A DNA stretch of 64,000 bases, taken from the NCBI GenBank assembly GCA_034231615.1, contig CM067318.1:37667382-37731381 (forward strand), read 5' to 3'. Every line of letters starts with the position of its first letter. The stretch's first letter is position 1. Both the position numbers and the translations under genes were made by a program. The notes under the pieces are model-generated. The model made no database searches. It saw only the letters and a program-made list of their open reading frames with translations, and had not been told where the DNA came from. This DNA comes from Meghimatium bilineatum. Lineage: Eukaryota > Mollusca > Gastropoda > Stylommatophora > Philomycidae. Positions 1-10,501 of this stretch are shown piece by piece.

Positions 1-624
1 GCCAGGGTCACCAGGCTTGACAGATTGCGGAATGAATAAATCAGGGAACGAATATGTATAATATCTTGTACAGATTACATAGAGAGAGAAAACAGATCAA
101 GTGGTTTGGCCACATTATGAGAATGCATCACGAAAAGTTACCCGTTCAAGTATATAACCTTCTTCTTCGGCGATCATTACTCAGTCAGGTTGGGACTCCG
201 GATTCTATTATATAGGCTGCTGTCTGTTTTAGAGTGTCCACTGTGCCATACAGTTTCTCTTCAACACTGATTATGGTGGGCCATGTCTTGTTTCTCAGGT
301 CTGCATACTGGGGACATTCTTGTAGGATATGTTCTGCTGTCATATTCGCAAGGCTTCAATGGCAGAGCCCAGTTGTACCTATTTTTAATTTCGTGTACAA
401 ATGATGTCTCATTTTGTTGTGACCATATAACCAAATGAGATCAGGGTACAAAGCCAGAGGAAGACCACGGAAAAGATGGATAGAAAACGTCAGGGACATC
501 CTGTACAGACACGGTCATAGCACAGCCGAGGCCACACATCTGACTTTAGAACGCAAGCTCGAGCTCCAATCACCCCTACACTTAACGGCAAGATTGGATC
601 ACAAACCACCTGGGGAAAGACAAT
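1..624 (+). mobile_element. LINE 3' end (RT C-terminal region), split by a nested insertion
   Basis: Two blocks (1-159 and 433-624) read in the same + frame as the C-terminal tail of a non-LTR reverse transcriptase. The first contains RLHRERKQIKWFGHIMRMHH, the familiar 'WFGH..R' block downstream of the RT domain. The second contains ARGRPRKRWIENVRDIL and HSTAEATHLTLERKL, the Arg-rich 'GRPRKRW' block that precedes the 3' end. Removing the insertion at 160-424 plus one copy of its target duplication restores the frame across the gap. The 5' part lies off the window. It is a 5'-truncated, probably inactive copy; family assignment is by motif only. Confidence 0.75.
160..424 (-). mobile_element. 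Nested LINE 3' fragment with 8-bp target duplication
   Basis: On the - strand this block encodes RHHLYTKLKIGTTGLCHCG then TAEHILQECPQYADLRN, the Cys/His-rich C-terminal segment found after the RNase H-like region of Jockey-type LINEs. A stop and a (GAA)-type tail (CCGAAGAAGAAG) follow. The tail end abuts ATATAACC at 152-159 and the other end abuts ATATAACC at 425-432, so the insertion has a perfect 8-bp target-site duplication. It is strongly 5'-truncated, as usual for target-primed reverse transcription. Confidence 0.75.
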
Positions 625-723
625 AGACAATTTAAAGTACTTTTAGCCATTCATATTCAACTTATGTTAACTTCAGTTTCACATTTGTGATTTTTGTGTG
701 TCCAAGGTATTGGTTATGATCCG

Positions 724-1370
724 TTTTATACCTGTCCATGTTATCTCTGTGTGTTATACATGTCCATTCTCTCTGTTTGATACATATCCATTCTCTCTAT
801 TTTATACGGATCCATTGTCTATATTTTATACCTATCCATTCTCTCTATTGTATACCTGCTCATTCTCTCTATTTTATACCTATCCATTCTCTCTATTGTA
901 TACCTGCTCATTCTCTCTATTTTATACCTGTCCATGTTATCTCTGTGTGTTATACCTGTCCATTCTCTCTGTTTGATACCTGTCCATTCTCTCTATTTTA
1001 TACGGATCCATTGTCTATATTTTATACCTATCCATTCTCTCTATTGTATACCTGCTCATTCTCTCTATTTTATACCTGTCCATTCTCTATATTTTATACG
1101 TCCATTCTCCTATTTTATACTTGTCCCTCTATTTTATACCTGTACATTCCCTACATTTTATACCTGTCCATTTTCTATGTTCTATAGATGTCCATTCTCT
1201 CTATTTATATCTGTCCATTTTCTTTTTTATACTTTCCATTCTCTCAGTTTTATACCCGTCCATTATATATGTTTCATACCTGTCCATTATATATGTTTCA
1301 TACCTGTCTATTATATATGTTTCATACCTGTCCATTATATATGTTTCATACCTGTCTATTATATATGCCT
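724..1370. repeat. 24-bp minisatellite, two subfamilies
   Basis: About 27 tandem units of roughly 24 bp built around TTTTATACCTGTCCATTCTC. From about 1255 the unit switches to a related version around TTTCATACCTGTCCATTATA. A block of several units (about 735-930) recurs almost unchanged at about 930-1085, so some amplification was in multi-unit blocks. Open frames in all three + frames are products of the 3n unit length and are not genes. Confidence 0.9.
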
Positions 1371-2420
1371 TAGTAATTTTCTCCTTTCTATTATTATCTA
1401 TCAAGGGTTGTAAAAATAGATGTCTATAGAAAAAATGGCAACCGCCGCTAAAATAGAAGCATCTCTGAGTGCTATTACTCACTACAAATACTTACACAGT
1501 GTCTAACCTTGTGGCAGCACACCAGGTGCTTGTAACTTTCTGTCGATCCTCAAAAATACTAAGGGGTGTAAGGTATTGAAACTAGCTCTGACTTCAAGGA
1601 GAATAACGGGGATCCGTAGGGCGTTTGTGAGTGGACGTTTGATCTTTGCGTATACATGATATTAACAGACAGAAACATAAGTATGGAGGGTACTTGATAG
1701 AGAATATTACACCCCTTGAGATGAACTCACCTTGAATTACACAATGTCGAAAGTACGTTCTAGAACAACCGTGCAGAATATGCAAAATATGGTAACAGGT
1801 AGAGATACAAGAAACAACGAAGAGAGACGGGGAAGAAACGGTTGTCTGAATCATTTACTCTGAAATAAATACGGGAATAGAATATTCTTTAAAAGTAATT
1901 TAGTTCAAGTTCGTCAACGTTGTTAGCAAAAGTAAATTCATATTCTCTTCATTAACATACCTATAACCGCATATTAAGACACACATATAAACACATACAC
2001 ATTGGCATTTACTCAACACACGCGCGTGTACACACACAGACTTGGAACTTGCGCGCAAGCATTCTCTGTAACCGAGTCTGCCACATGACCTTTAACCTCA
2101 ACTCACTTCCCATGATTCCACGGGTGTAGCAACGAAACCGAGACTTCTGTCCTGCGTTGTGTGCCTTGTGAACAAGAGCTGTAGGTACATTGGCTATTTC
2201 TGGGTGAGTACAAAACAGTTTTCTTTTAGTATATTTTTAATCGATGCATAAGTTTTCAATGCAGATTTACTATCTGGCGCACGTCATTCAATTCCAAACA
2301 TATACATCGACAAGCAATGTCAGATAAAAAATATTAAAGGCAGCAGTAAAATAAAAAAGAAAGTGCGTTATTATATCATACAAGTAAATTCAAGTAGGAT
2401 GCAAGAGGATAAATTAAAAA
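1371..2420. other. No gene recognised; possible untranslated exon/promoter near 2040-2203
   Basis: No conserved coding sequence was seen. The stretch 2030-2203 is less AT-rich than its surroundings and contains CpGs (GCGCGCAAG). It ends in a good splice-donor context, TTTCTGG|GTGAGTAC at 2203/2204. It could be a non-coding first exon, but no downstream acceptor can be tied to it. Confidence 0.3.
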
Positions 2421-3002
2421 TTCTTGAGCCAAACGTGAATTGAGCCAGGTCCGTTCTGACGGCACCGAAATTTTTTCCGTACTTGACTAACCGCATCTCC
2501 AAAAAACATGAGGTTTTGCCAAGACATTCACACTGTGTAATCAAGTCACCGAGAATGGACCGATCGAGATTGAAAAACTATTACAATAACGAACATCCCG
2601 TACAAGTATTGAAGTATCCTCGATAACACAAACATATATCAGCTGTTATTAAGATATTTTTTGAAGCAAGATTCTACTATTTCTGTGTTATTTATGTTTA
2701 CAAGAAGACCTATTGGCCCGTGTAGTAAATTGACCAACATGTATGTTATATGTTTGTGTTACCGAGGATACTTCAATACTTGTATGGGATGTTCATTGTT
2801 GTAACAATCTTTGCCTCAATTGGTTTGTTCTCAGTGACTTGAGTTACACAGTTTGAATGTCTTGGCAAAATTGCATGTTTTTGTTGTTATTGTTTTTTAA
2901 ATATTTTTTTGTCGATGTGGTTAGTCAAGTACGGAAAAACCTATTTACTCGGGTTTCAAGGCGTCAGAACGGACGTGGTTCAATACTCGCTAATCTCAAG
3001 AA
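2421..3002. mobile_element. 582-bp foldback element with >200-bp inverted arms
   Basis: The left arm (2421 to about 2638) begins TTCTTGAGCC. Its diverged reverse complement runs from about 2745 to 3002 and ends CTCAAGAA. Matching blocks in order include GTCCGTTCTGACG, TCCGTACTTGACTAACC, TGCCAAGACATTCA and TACAAGTATTGAAGTATCCTC. The roughly 106-bp loop has no coding sequence. This structure fits a foldback or MITE-type DNA element that could form a very long hairpin. No clear target-site duplication is seen, so the exact ends are uncertain. Confidence 0.8.
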
Positions 3003-3815
3003 CTTTTATCATTTTAGTAACCAACCGTATCAGACTTACTATCAATTTTTTGAGTTTAAAAACTAAGTAGCTTATTACATTTAACTGTTTTATAAATTAT
3101 GTTAGTGTGTATAGTGTGCAGAATGACATGTATGTTAGATGAGGAGATACAGAGTGTGAATTGGCTGTGGAAGTCTTGACCATCTCCTGTAGATCAACTA
3201 ATTATTGATGTACCTGCCGGTAGAGAGATGTCCACATAATAGAAGTTAACACCAAGATATCACGTATCACTGGCATTCAGTTTACAAGAACACTTAATGG
3301 ATTAACTCCCAACCCAATACATTCTTCGAAGGTTCCATAGTGGCAGGTGTTGATGTGAGTGGATATTATTTACAGACCATATGTTTTGATTTGGCCGAAT
3401 TTGTCCAGCATTTGACATCTTAAAGTTGCCTCCTTTCAGATGTTTTGTCAAAATTGTTTTATTCAGCTGTTTTAACCAAATTAGGATTGTAACAAATAAA
3501 AAATAAATGAAACTGTTTATGGAATCTGGCCATATGTACACACCATCACTGGTTCAATAATAAGCAAGACCTTCTCGAGGACAATGTCATGTGCACTAAT
3601 CCCAATCAGCATTATTTAAGTTATCTGATGCAACTGGTCAATGGTCACTTTGCATATACTATGTTTTGCTAGCATATGAAAAGCACAATAAAGATCAGTT
3701 AAGCCAGGATATGTGTCATTATTTGGGAATCAGCACATAGGACTACTCTGGAGTTGACATATGCTACGTTGCTGCTGTATCAGTGAATAGCAGTAATGCA
3801 GTTATTACAGTTTCT
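3003..3815. other. No feature recognised
   Basis: AT-rich sequence with no conserved open frame, no tandem repeat and no recognisable transposon terminus. Confidence 0.5.
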
Positions 3816-3930
3816 AGATTGTACTAATGAAATCACAATGTATGCATTGATAGATTGTACTAATGATGTCACAATGTATGCATTGATAGATTGTACTAAT
3901 GACGTCACAATGTATGCATTGATTGATTTT
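3816..3930. repeat. 36-bp tandem repeat, 3 copies, one with a perfect CRE
   Basis: Three units of 36 bp containing TAGATTGTACTAATG followed by a TCACAATGTATGCATTGA stretch. The variable centre reads AAATCA, ATGTCA and ACGTCA in successive copies. The third copy therefore contains TGACGTCA (3900-3907), the canonical CREB/ATF palindrome. Whether it has any regulatory role is unknown. Confidence 0.8.
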
Positions 3931-4074
3931 AGAATATGATACATATTTTACAAGCCAATTAGAATGATATCCAGTGTCCAGGTCGGTGGAGCTATTGAGA
4001 CTGCCCGAACCACCTTGGTTCAAAACACAACATAGGTCCTACTGTTTTACATAGCTCTGGCGTGGTTGTTGAAA

Positions 4075-4500
4075 TGTATATCATCATTATCAAGAGCCAT
4101 CTCTGCAAGGAAGGTTGGCAGCAAAAGTCCTCCAGCATCTTCTGTCTCTTTCCTTGGTAGTGCACTCTGCTAGACTGTAACTATCCATATCATTATGTTT
4201 CACTCCCACTTTTACACTCTACCCCTTGCTCGCCGCCTCTCAACTCTTCCTTCAAGTAAAGACTTCAATAAGATTCAATATTATTTTTATTTGATTTTTT
4301 TTAAATATTTCCATATTTCCTTTAATATCTTTATTTATTTGTGTTTGTTTTTCTTCTCTTTCCATGTTCTCCTTCCTATTCCTCTATATATCCACATCTC
4401 AAAGGTATTAATGATGTCTTCAAGCTGCATATTCGTTGTCCATGTTTCACATTTGAGTAGATGTAATATTTTATAATTTTCATTTTTAGTTTGTTAGTTG
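4075..4500 (-). mobile_element. LINE 3' end (RTE-like family 1)
   Basis: Reverse-strand copy of the element seen best at 20640-21055. The ATCATCATTATCA microsatellite tail is followed by the antisense of the terminal CWRSVAAN-type block (AAGGTTGGCAGCAAAAGTCC) and of the TRWTGYSLAEC region (GTGCACTCTGCTAGACTG). The coding frame is broken by many substitutions. It is one of at least four copies of this family here. Confidence 0.65.
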
Positions 4501-4689
4501 TTTTTTATGTTAATATTTTTCTCAGGTCATTGAAGTGCCTTTAGCCATTCATATTTCTCCTTATAACGTTTGTTTCACAAATAACATCTGAATTATGTGT
4601 CCAAGATGCAAGTAAAGATCTACTTACTGCAGTGCAGCTCCATATATTATTAATATCTAGCATTTGTTCCTTTTCACCGCAATTCAAAC

Positions 4690-4925
4690 AGGGAGTCAAG
4701 AATAGCAACACTGTTACCTGGCATGCATGCATATTGTAAGAGGCGACCATGGAAGTTTAGGGGTGGAATTAACTGTTGTATCACATAGAAGTGACCCAGA
4801 AGCCAGGCTGAAGTCGGATGTCTCAGGACGAAAGACACATATATTGCAGCCAAACTTTAAAACACAACACATTCCTATCTCTAGACCGCATCCTGCTAAT
4901 CTGTAGGAATTTGTAAGAAACACGA
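4690..4925 (+). mobile_element. SINE family A, 5'-truncated
   Basis: Aligns by eye to the best-preserved copy at 36180-36468: AAGAATAGCAACACTGTTAC, the 'AGAGGCGACC' block, GTGACCCAGAAGCC, GAAGTCGGATGT and CATCCTGCTAATCTG appear in order. It lacks the GC-rich first ~30 bp of the family and is strongly diverged. Confidence 0.75.
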
Positions 4926-5057
4926 AAGAAAAGTTGTTTCTCTTTGATTTGTTGACTATCGTTGTTTTAAAAAAAATATCAAGTCAACAATCTCTGCAAT
5001 TTTTTTAATTGTGCCTAAAAATAATAAAATGGTTGAGGAAAATTCAAATCTTAATCT

Positions 5058-5331
5058 TCTTCTGCTTCTTCTGCATTCGCTCTCAAACTCCTGCAGATTA
5101 GCAGGATGTAGTCCGGAGAACGGAATGCGTTGTGTCATGTTTACAGCATTTCTGCGATCACTGCGCCTTTCGGCCAGACACATCCGACTTCAGCATGGCT
5201 TTGGGTCACTGATCCTATATGGGATGGGACAGCCAACTCCATCCCATAACCTCCTTAGTCGCCTTTTACGACATGCGTGGAAGGTAACAGTGTTGCTATT
5301 CTGTGCTCCCATTTCGGGCCCCGGCAACACA
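5058..5331 (-). mobile_element. SINE family A, near full length
   Basis: Reverse-oriented copy. It begins with the complement of the (GAA)n tail (CTTCTGCTTCTTCTGC) and runs through GGATGTAGTCCGGAGAACGG, CACATCCGACTTCAGCATGG and CATCCCATAACCTCCTTAGT to the GC-rich 5' end TTTCGGGCCCCGGCAACAC. Open frames here translate the SINE and are not host genes. Confidence 0.85.
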
Positions 5332-5342
5332 AGGGACAAGTT

Positions 5343-5440
5343 TTAATTAAAGATATGATACTGGAAGAGGCTTGGCAGCTTGCACATAACCGAGAGGTTT
5401 ACAGCATGGTAGTGAGGGTAACGTTATGTAAAGGATACGT
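5343..5440 (+). mobile_element. LINE 3' terminal fragment
   Basis: The + frame reads EDMILEEAWQLAHNREVYSM followed by VVRVTLCKGYVT and a stop. This is the C-terminal tail of the LINE family seen on the - strand at 31375-31600 (MTMEEAEKLTQNRETYKMAV). It abuts the SINE at 5058-5331. Confidence 0.6.
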
Positions 5441-5487
5441 CACATAGACGGATCTGTCTGTCTGCCTGCCAGTCTGTCTATTGGGAG

Positions 5488-5800
5488 ATGTATGTATTTG
5501 TTTATGTAATATCATGGGCCGAAAAATTCAACAATAGGGACATTCTGAGAGAGTTTAAAAAGAAAACTGACCACGCGACATGCTTCTCTTTAGAAAATTA
5601 CAATATTGGTCATATGAAACGTCATCAAAGTTTACAAAAGACCATAAGGATGACAGGTCAGCGAAAAAGAGGCTACCATAAACAAGTTGGACACAAGATA
5701 TCAAAGACCACACGAATATGACACAGAAGCAAGCAGTTTAGCTCAAGATCGGCAGGAGTTTCAAGGAGCTGTAATTACAATGTTACACGTGTCCATATGA
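5488..5800 (+). mobile_element. Decayed LINE 3' end
   Basis: The + strand shows HMKRHQSLQKTIRMTGQRKR, then KRGYHKQVGH, and after a frameshift EASSLAQDRQEFQGAV. These correspond to the 'GHV.RH.SL.KT', Arg-rich and 'A.DRQ.F' blocks at the C-terminus of LINE polyproteins. It is frameshifted and has no functional ORF. Confidence 0.6.
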
Positions 5801-6015
5801 ACACATTTGATTAAACTGACTGTGTGTGCATGCGGTGATTGATGTGTTTTAATCAGCGCGTGGACAAATAGAGGTACTTGAACTATATTGTAGAAAAATT
5901 GATGGTTTAAAGTTATGTCCTTACTGAGGTGTGTTTTGTGATAACAGGTCAGTGGACAATAAAAAGAAACGCCCAAAGTTGAACCTATTAACATCAGTGT
6001 TATTACTTCAGTATA

Positions 6016-6572
6016 CAGTCATCCCTCAGTTATCGCGGTTAATAGGGACCAGAACCGGCTGTGATAAGTGAAAAACCGCGAAGTAGTGTCATCCTCTCAT
6101 TTTTAACACACGTACATTTTGTATGTATGTATAATATCAGTAAGTGTATATGAAACCATATAAGTGCATATGTTATCATTAGAACATTAAAGAATAGTTT
6201 CAAACAAATAAATAAAATATTAATAGTATAAATAACATACATAAAATAATGTATAAATAATATAAATATGATAGGTGTGTGTGTAACATAAGTAGGTGTA
6301 ACTAAAGTGTTTGTTTGTTAGTTGGTGGGTTTGTCTGTCTAGAGTCAGACACGTCCCTGTCAACCGTGGAATGGTTTTCCATTGGTTATATCGGGGCGTA
6401 TGTTGTGGCCCAATGGCCTGGGTTATCCTGTTAGGGACTGGTGATTTGACCTGGGGTCTGGTCTGCGTGTCCTTATAATTAACTAAAGTGTACATACTGT
6501 AAATATGTTTTTAGAAATCCACAATGTACTGAGGCCGCGGTCAATGAACCGCGAAGTAGCGAGGGATGACCA
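6016..6572. mobile_element. Tigger/pogo-like MITE
   Basis: The left end, CAGTCATCCCTCAGTTATCG, is preceded by TA. The right end, read on the opposite strand, is TGGTCATCCCTCGCTACTTC, with CGCGG in both termini. CAGTCATCCCTC termini with a TA target are typical of Tigger/pogo DNA transposons. The left terminus contains a further short fold (CGCGG...CCGCG). The ~557-bp interior has no transposase. It is a non-autonomous derivative. Confidence 0.7.
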
Positions 6573-6859
6573 ATTATTAAAATATTTGAAAACTGTTTAG
6601 ATACAAACTGAGAGCCAACGCCGTTATTCAAGGACGTAGATAAAGGAAGAAAGGGGTGGGGGAGGGGGTTTCGCTGATCTGATGTGGATTTAATTTCCTG
6701 GAGATATGAAATGTTTGTAGCAATGAGAGAAGAAGACATACATGCAAATAAAATCAATGTAGTTAAGGGTGAGGGATATGAGACATTATGCAGTTGTTTA
6801 GTGATCGAATCTTTCATAATCAATCAATCATTCAATCACGAATTGAGTCTCTCTAAAAT

Positions 6860-7240
6860 GTTCACATCATCCAGTGCGTAAATCAAGAGCAAGGATTTTC
6901 CAATTATCTATATCCTTGTGCAGGTTCTCCATCTAATTCAATGACCATATGATTCCCATCTATGTTAAGTCTTTCATGGCTCTTCTCCATATATTTCCAG
7001 GTCTTCCCTGTTTACTTTTTCAATATTGTTTCCATTTCATTGATAGTCCTAGCAGTATCTTTGACTGGTTTTCTGAGCTTGTGTCCTATCCATTTTTATT
7101 TTCTCTCATTTATTTTACAGTCCACCAGATCTTGATTTGCTTGCCTTTAATATCACTTCTGATCTTATCTTGCTTCTTGTCCTGTTTCATACATAAACAC
7201 AAATTTGTAACGCATCTGTTTTCATACAATGAGTCTGATG
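6860..7240 (-). mobile_element. Decayed LINE 3' end
   Basis: The - strand of about 6880-7010 reads KQGRPGNIWRRAMKDLT and then ENLHKDIDNWKILL. These match the 'GRP.N.WRR..E' and 'A.DR..W' tail blocks of RTE-type LINEs. The rest toward 7240 is presumably the more eroded upstream part. Several stops break the frame. Confidence 0.5.
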
Positions 7241-7726
7241 TATAGAGTGACAAGCGTTGGTAGTGGTGTAGCGAGGTGGGGATGGAGGAGGAGCGCAACG
7301 CTTAGGCGTGGCTATTGACAGTAAAGGCATACGAGTACAATCAAAATAAGCCTTTATATGTGCTGATTTACTGCCACGCATTTATGATGAACGTTATGGA
7401 GACACACACACGTTCCAAACACGTATTCCTGCTTGTTTCCGTGATTAAAGTCTGTCATACTAGACTCTGACCATTACGCCTTGTGACGTCTTGAAGGGCA
7501 AGCACATACTCCACTTCTCACGTTTAGTAGCCATCGCTCTCAGAATTCTTACCCACCACTTTCATGTCTGCCTCCACATATCTTTGTTCCAGTATCTTAG
7601 CCAGACTAACTTTGCTTTTGCTCTTCTGGTTCAACGTCAAAGTAATTTTTGTGTGACCATCTGTCTCTGTTCTAAGTGCGTCATCGATCTAACTCCATTG
7701 CCTTTTGTCATACTTGCCTTCATATC
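7241..7726. other. No feature recognised
   Basis: No conserved coding frame. The sequence is pyrimidine-rich toward the right and may be further eroded LINE antisense, but no diagnostic block was found. Confidence 0.4.
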
Positions 7727-7866
7727 CTTCTGATTACTCTTAGTAACTTCTGATTACTCTTAGTAACTTCTGATTACTCTTAGTAACTTCTGATTACTCT
7801 TAGTAACTTCTGATTACTCTTAGTAACTTCTGATTACTCTTAGTAACTTCTGATTACTCTTAGTGA
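7727..7866. repeat. 20-bp minisatellite, 7 copies
   Basis: Seven almost identical units of CTTCTGATTACTCTTAGTAA in perfect register; the last diverges into TTAGTGATTAAACTTCTGATT. The near-identity between units suggests recent expansion or continuing instability. Confidence 0.95.
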
Positions 7867-8349
7867 TTAAACTTCTGATTAATGATATTGTTTGACTAGA
7901 ATAATCTGTATATCTCTCTAAGTTACGTTGTGGTGAAAATATGATAATTTATACCAGAGGTGACAACCTTCATTTAGCATATGGGCCCTTTCTTTAGACT
8001 AATATTCTTCCGTGCCTACTCCTTCTAATGCTTACAAAAAGATAGACTTTATTTACAAATCAACTAAACCCTTTCTGATTTCTGAGTGTAAAATTTGTTT
8101 TTGTCATTCCTCCCGTGGTCCTCCTACAATTAACAATTTTCTCCATGACCTCCTTCAAGTCTCTACGGACCCCATCGGTTGTGGCATATGATGTTCGTTG
8201 AAGAGCACTGGTGTAGGTTAGATATGGGATATATGTTTTTATTTTTGGGCCTGATTAAACTTTTTATGTGGCGGAGTTGGATGGAGCCAACATTTTGTAA
8301 TATCTTGGAGTTTTACGTACTCGCAGTTGCATTCTTTTTAGCAAAGGGA
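7867..8349. other. No feature recognised
   Basis: AT-rich sequence of unknown origin up to the SINE at 8350. No convincing protein motif on either strand. Confidence 0.4.
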
Positions 8350-8632
8350 CGCCCGGGTGTTGCCGGGACCCGAAAGCAAAGCAAGTAATAGCGACACTGG
8401 TACATGCCATGCAGATTCTAAGAGGCAACTAATGTGGTTTTCGGGGTGGAGTTGGCTTGATCATCCCATAGAGGATCAGAGTGACACAAGCCATGTTGAA
8501 GGCGTATGGTCAGACGGAAAGGCACATATATTGTAGCCAGGCTGTAAACTATTATACAACACATTCAGTTCTTCAGACTACATCCTGCTAATTTGCAGGA
8601 GTTTGGGAACGAACACAGAAGAAGAAGAAGCA
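8350..8632 (+). mobile_element. SINE family A, full length
   Basis: Begins CCCGGGTGTTGCCGGGACCC and contains AATAGCGACACTGG, GGGGTGGAGTTGGC and CATCCTGCTAATTTGCAGGA. It ends with AACACAGAAGAAGAAGAAG, the (GAA)n tail. The body is diverged from the other copies. Confidence 0.85.
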
Positions 8633-9422
8633 AAGGTCTAGCGCATGTAGTATGTTTACTCCCTCAGATGGACCTTTAAAGCGTGCCCTAATTTGACCCG
8701 TAGGCCGTATTTTACACAGAGGAAGATAGAGAAAAAACACAAACGTATACAACAGTATGGTAAAGACAGCACCATAGATCGTCACGCTGTGAACATATTT
8801 TCACTTTGTAAAAATGTCTGCAGGTGAATGGTTTTCACACGTCGAGTATGTAATTTGTGTATTCCCATTTTTTCTGTTGATGTGGTTCCTACTTTAAATT
8901 ATGCGTATCTTACTTGCAAAATAGCCAGTTAATTAATCGTGGCTTTATAAACAATAGAAATACTTAGAAAATTGTCATATGAATTAGTCATGTAAAATTC
9001 CATTATTTGTTTGGGTCGAATGTTTTAGCATGCTGTGTTGATTATTACAAAAGCAATATATATGTGTCCATATGCATAAATATGAGCATATCTCTTATAA
9101 ATCTGTGGCTAGATCTACCCAGAATTTTATTTTTTAAATCACTTTTTATTCTTAGGAAAACGTTACATTTTCATAAATCTCAGAGTATCTGTTTTCTTAC
9201 ACAGTTTATAGTCTTTATTGCCTATATTTTTGGTTACACCGATTTAAAATTGGTAGGGGTATCAGTGGAAATAGCTGTTAGTATTGTCTTAATTTACGCA
9301 TGTGAGATTTTTGCCAAGAAAGAACATATTTGTGTGATTTTTACAGATCTTTCACATTTTGTAAGATAATCTCGTGCGCTTTTCAGTGAATCGTCATATG
9401 CTTCAGATGGAACCTTTTCAAT
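8633..9422. other. No feature recognised
   Basis: AT-rich sequence. A 120-codon open frame at 9007-9369 is hydrophobic but has no recognisable domain or splice context and is probably chance. Confidence 0.4.
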
Positions 9423-9689
9423 GTGCTTACACTTAAAGAAGCACGCTCCCAGCTTCTTCGCTTTCCTCGCTTATGTAGCGATGACGACGACTTTCTCGAC
9501 AAATCTTCTGAGATGATTGAATTCTTTCGCAGAAGCTCGTTCCCCTATATCATCCTTTCGGAGACTTGGCTCCGTGTACGCCAGTTATCTCGCCTTGATA
9601 CCGTGACTAATTACCAGGTTTCTTCCTCCTCCTCCTCTGATCAGCAACCAACCAACCAACCAACCATAAGAGCATTGTTGTTAACTTAG
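9423..9689 (+). mobile_element. Retroelement RT-region fragment
   Basis: The + frame reads RSQLLRFPRLCSDDDDFLDK, then SSEMIEFFRRSSFPYIIL. The pattern 'LLR..R.CS(D/E)..DF..K..EM..FF..R.YP' is known from reverse transcriptases of Penelope-like and related elements, between the RT core and the C-terminal domain. Only this short piece survives, ending in a Ser/Pro-rich stretch. Family assignment is tentative. Confidence 0.5.
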
Positions 9690-9799
9690 TAAAACTGTTC
9701 TTTTCATTATAATTCATAATAATAAGACCCATAACCCTTCAAGGTTATAGGTGTGTCCCATTTAAGATATCAGTGGGTGATTCCCCCCCCCCCTAACAC

Positions 9800-9965
9800 C
9801 CTTGTCTTCAACCATTAGGTGTAGAAAATTCCAGGTGTCTGACCGCCTCTGCTCCTTCCATCCTCAACCGCTTCTTGCAAAGCAGTTTTAGAAAGTGAAT
9901 CGTGTCTCGTTACATGTCCAAACCAAACAAATTTAGGTTTCACTACCGCGAGAAGTGGTTTTTGA
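9800..9965 (-). mobile_element. LINE 3' end fragment
   Basis: The - strand reads VKPKFVWFGHVTRHDSLSKT followed by ALQEAVEDGRSRGGQTPG. This is the 'WFGHV.RHDSLSKT.LQ..VE.GR.RG.Q' block of LINE C-termini. It is short and ends in stops. Confidence 0.65.
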
Positions 9966-10239
9966 TAACCTGCAAGTTAAAGTTATTTTTGATTTTTGAT
10001 GCTACAAATATATTTGTCTTATGTTCTGTATAACTGACTAATATATCTGTAACACTTATAATCAGAAACCTGAATCCTCTTTCTGCATATGATTTTAGTG
10101 TCTAGATTTGATGTCTATCTTTACATACACAAGAATAGTTAGCACAAGCAATCTATGTTAACCAGATTCTTATTGTAATACTGATCTTACAATCCATGTC
10201 ATTGAGAATCATGAAAAAAGCACATTTTCTTTTCTTTAT

Positions 10240-10488
10240 TCTTCCTCTGCGTTCGTTCCAAGCTTCTGCAGATTAGCAGGATTTAGTCCGGAGAATAGAA
10301 TGTGTTGTCTCGTGGTTTATAGCTTGGCTGTTATATCTACACTTTTTGACCGAACACATCGGACTTTAGTCGGACTTCGGACTTTAGACTCTAGTATCGG
10401 ACTTTAGTTTCTGTGTTGTCAATTTGACCTACTATTGTATGAAGCCTCTAACTCCACGCTAAACATTATCTTAGTTGCCTCTTAGGGA
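10240..10488 (-). mobile_element. SINE family A, internally expanded
   Basis: Reverse copy recognised by CTTCTGCAGATTAGCAGGAT, AGTCCGGAGAATAGAATG and the GTTGCCTCTTAG block. The central CGGACTTTAG motif is repeated three or four times (10368-10408), a small local expansion not seen in other copies. Confidence 0.7.
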
Positions 10489-10501
10489 CTTGTCCATAAA
10501 T

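Noticed and set aside
738-1413. 149- and 159-codon frames in the 24-bp repeat
   Set aside because: By-products of the tandem repeat; overlapping frames are equally open.
5058-5346. 111-codon frame (and similar frames at 10672-11079 and 36058-36333)
   Set aside because: These translate SINE family A copies; identical peptide strings recur at each copy.
9007-9369. 120-codon hydrophobic open frame
   Set aside because: No family match recognised, no splice or promoter context, AT-rich codons typical of chance ORFs.
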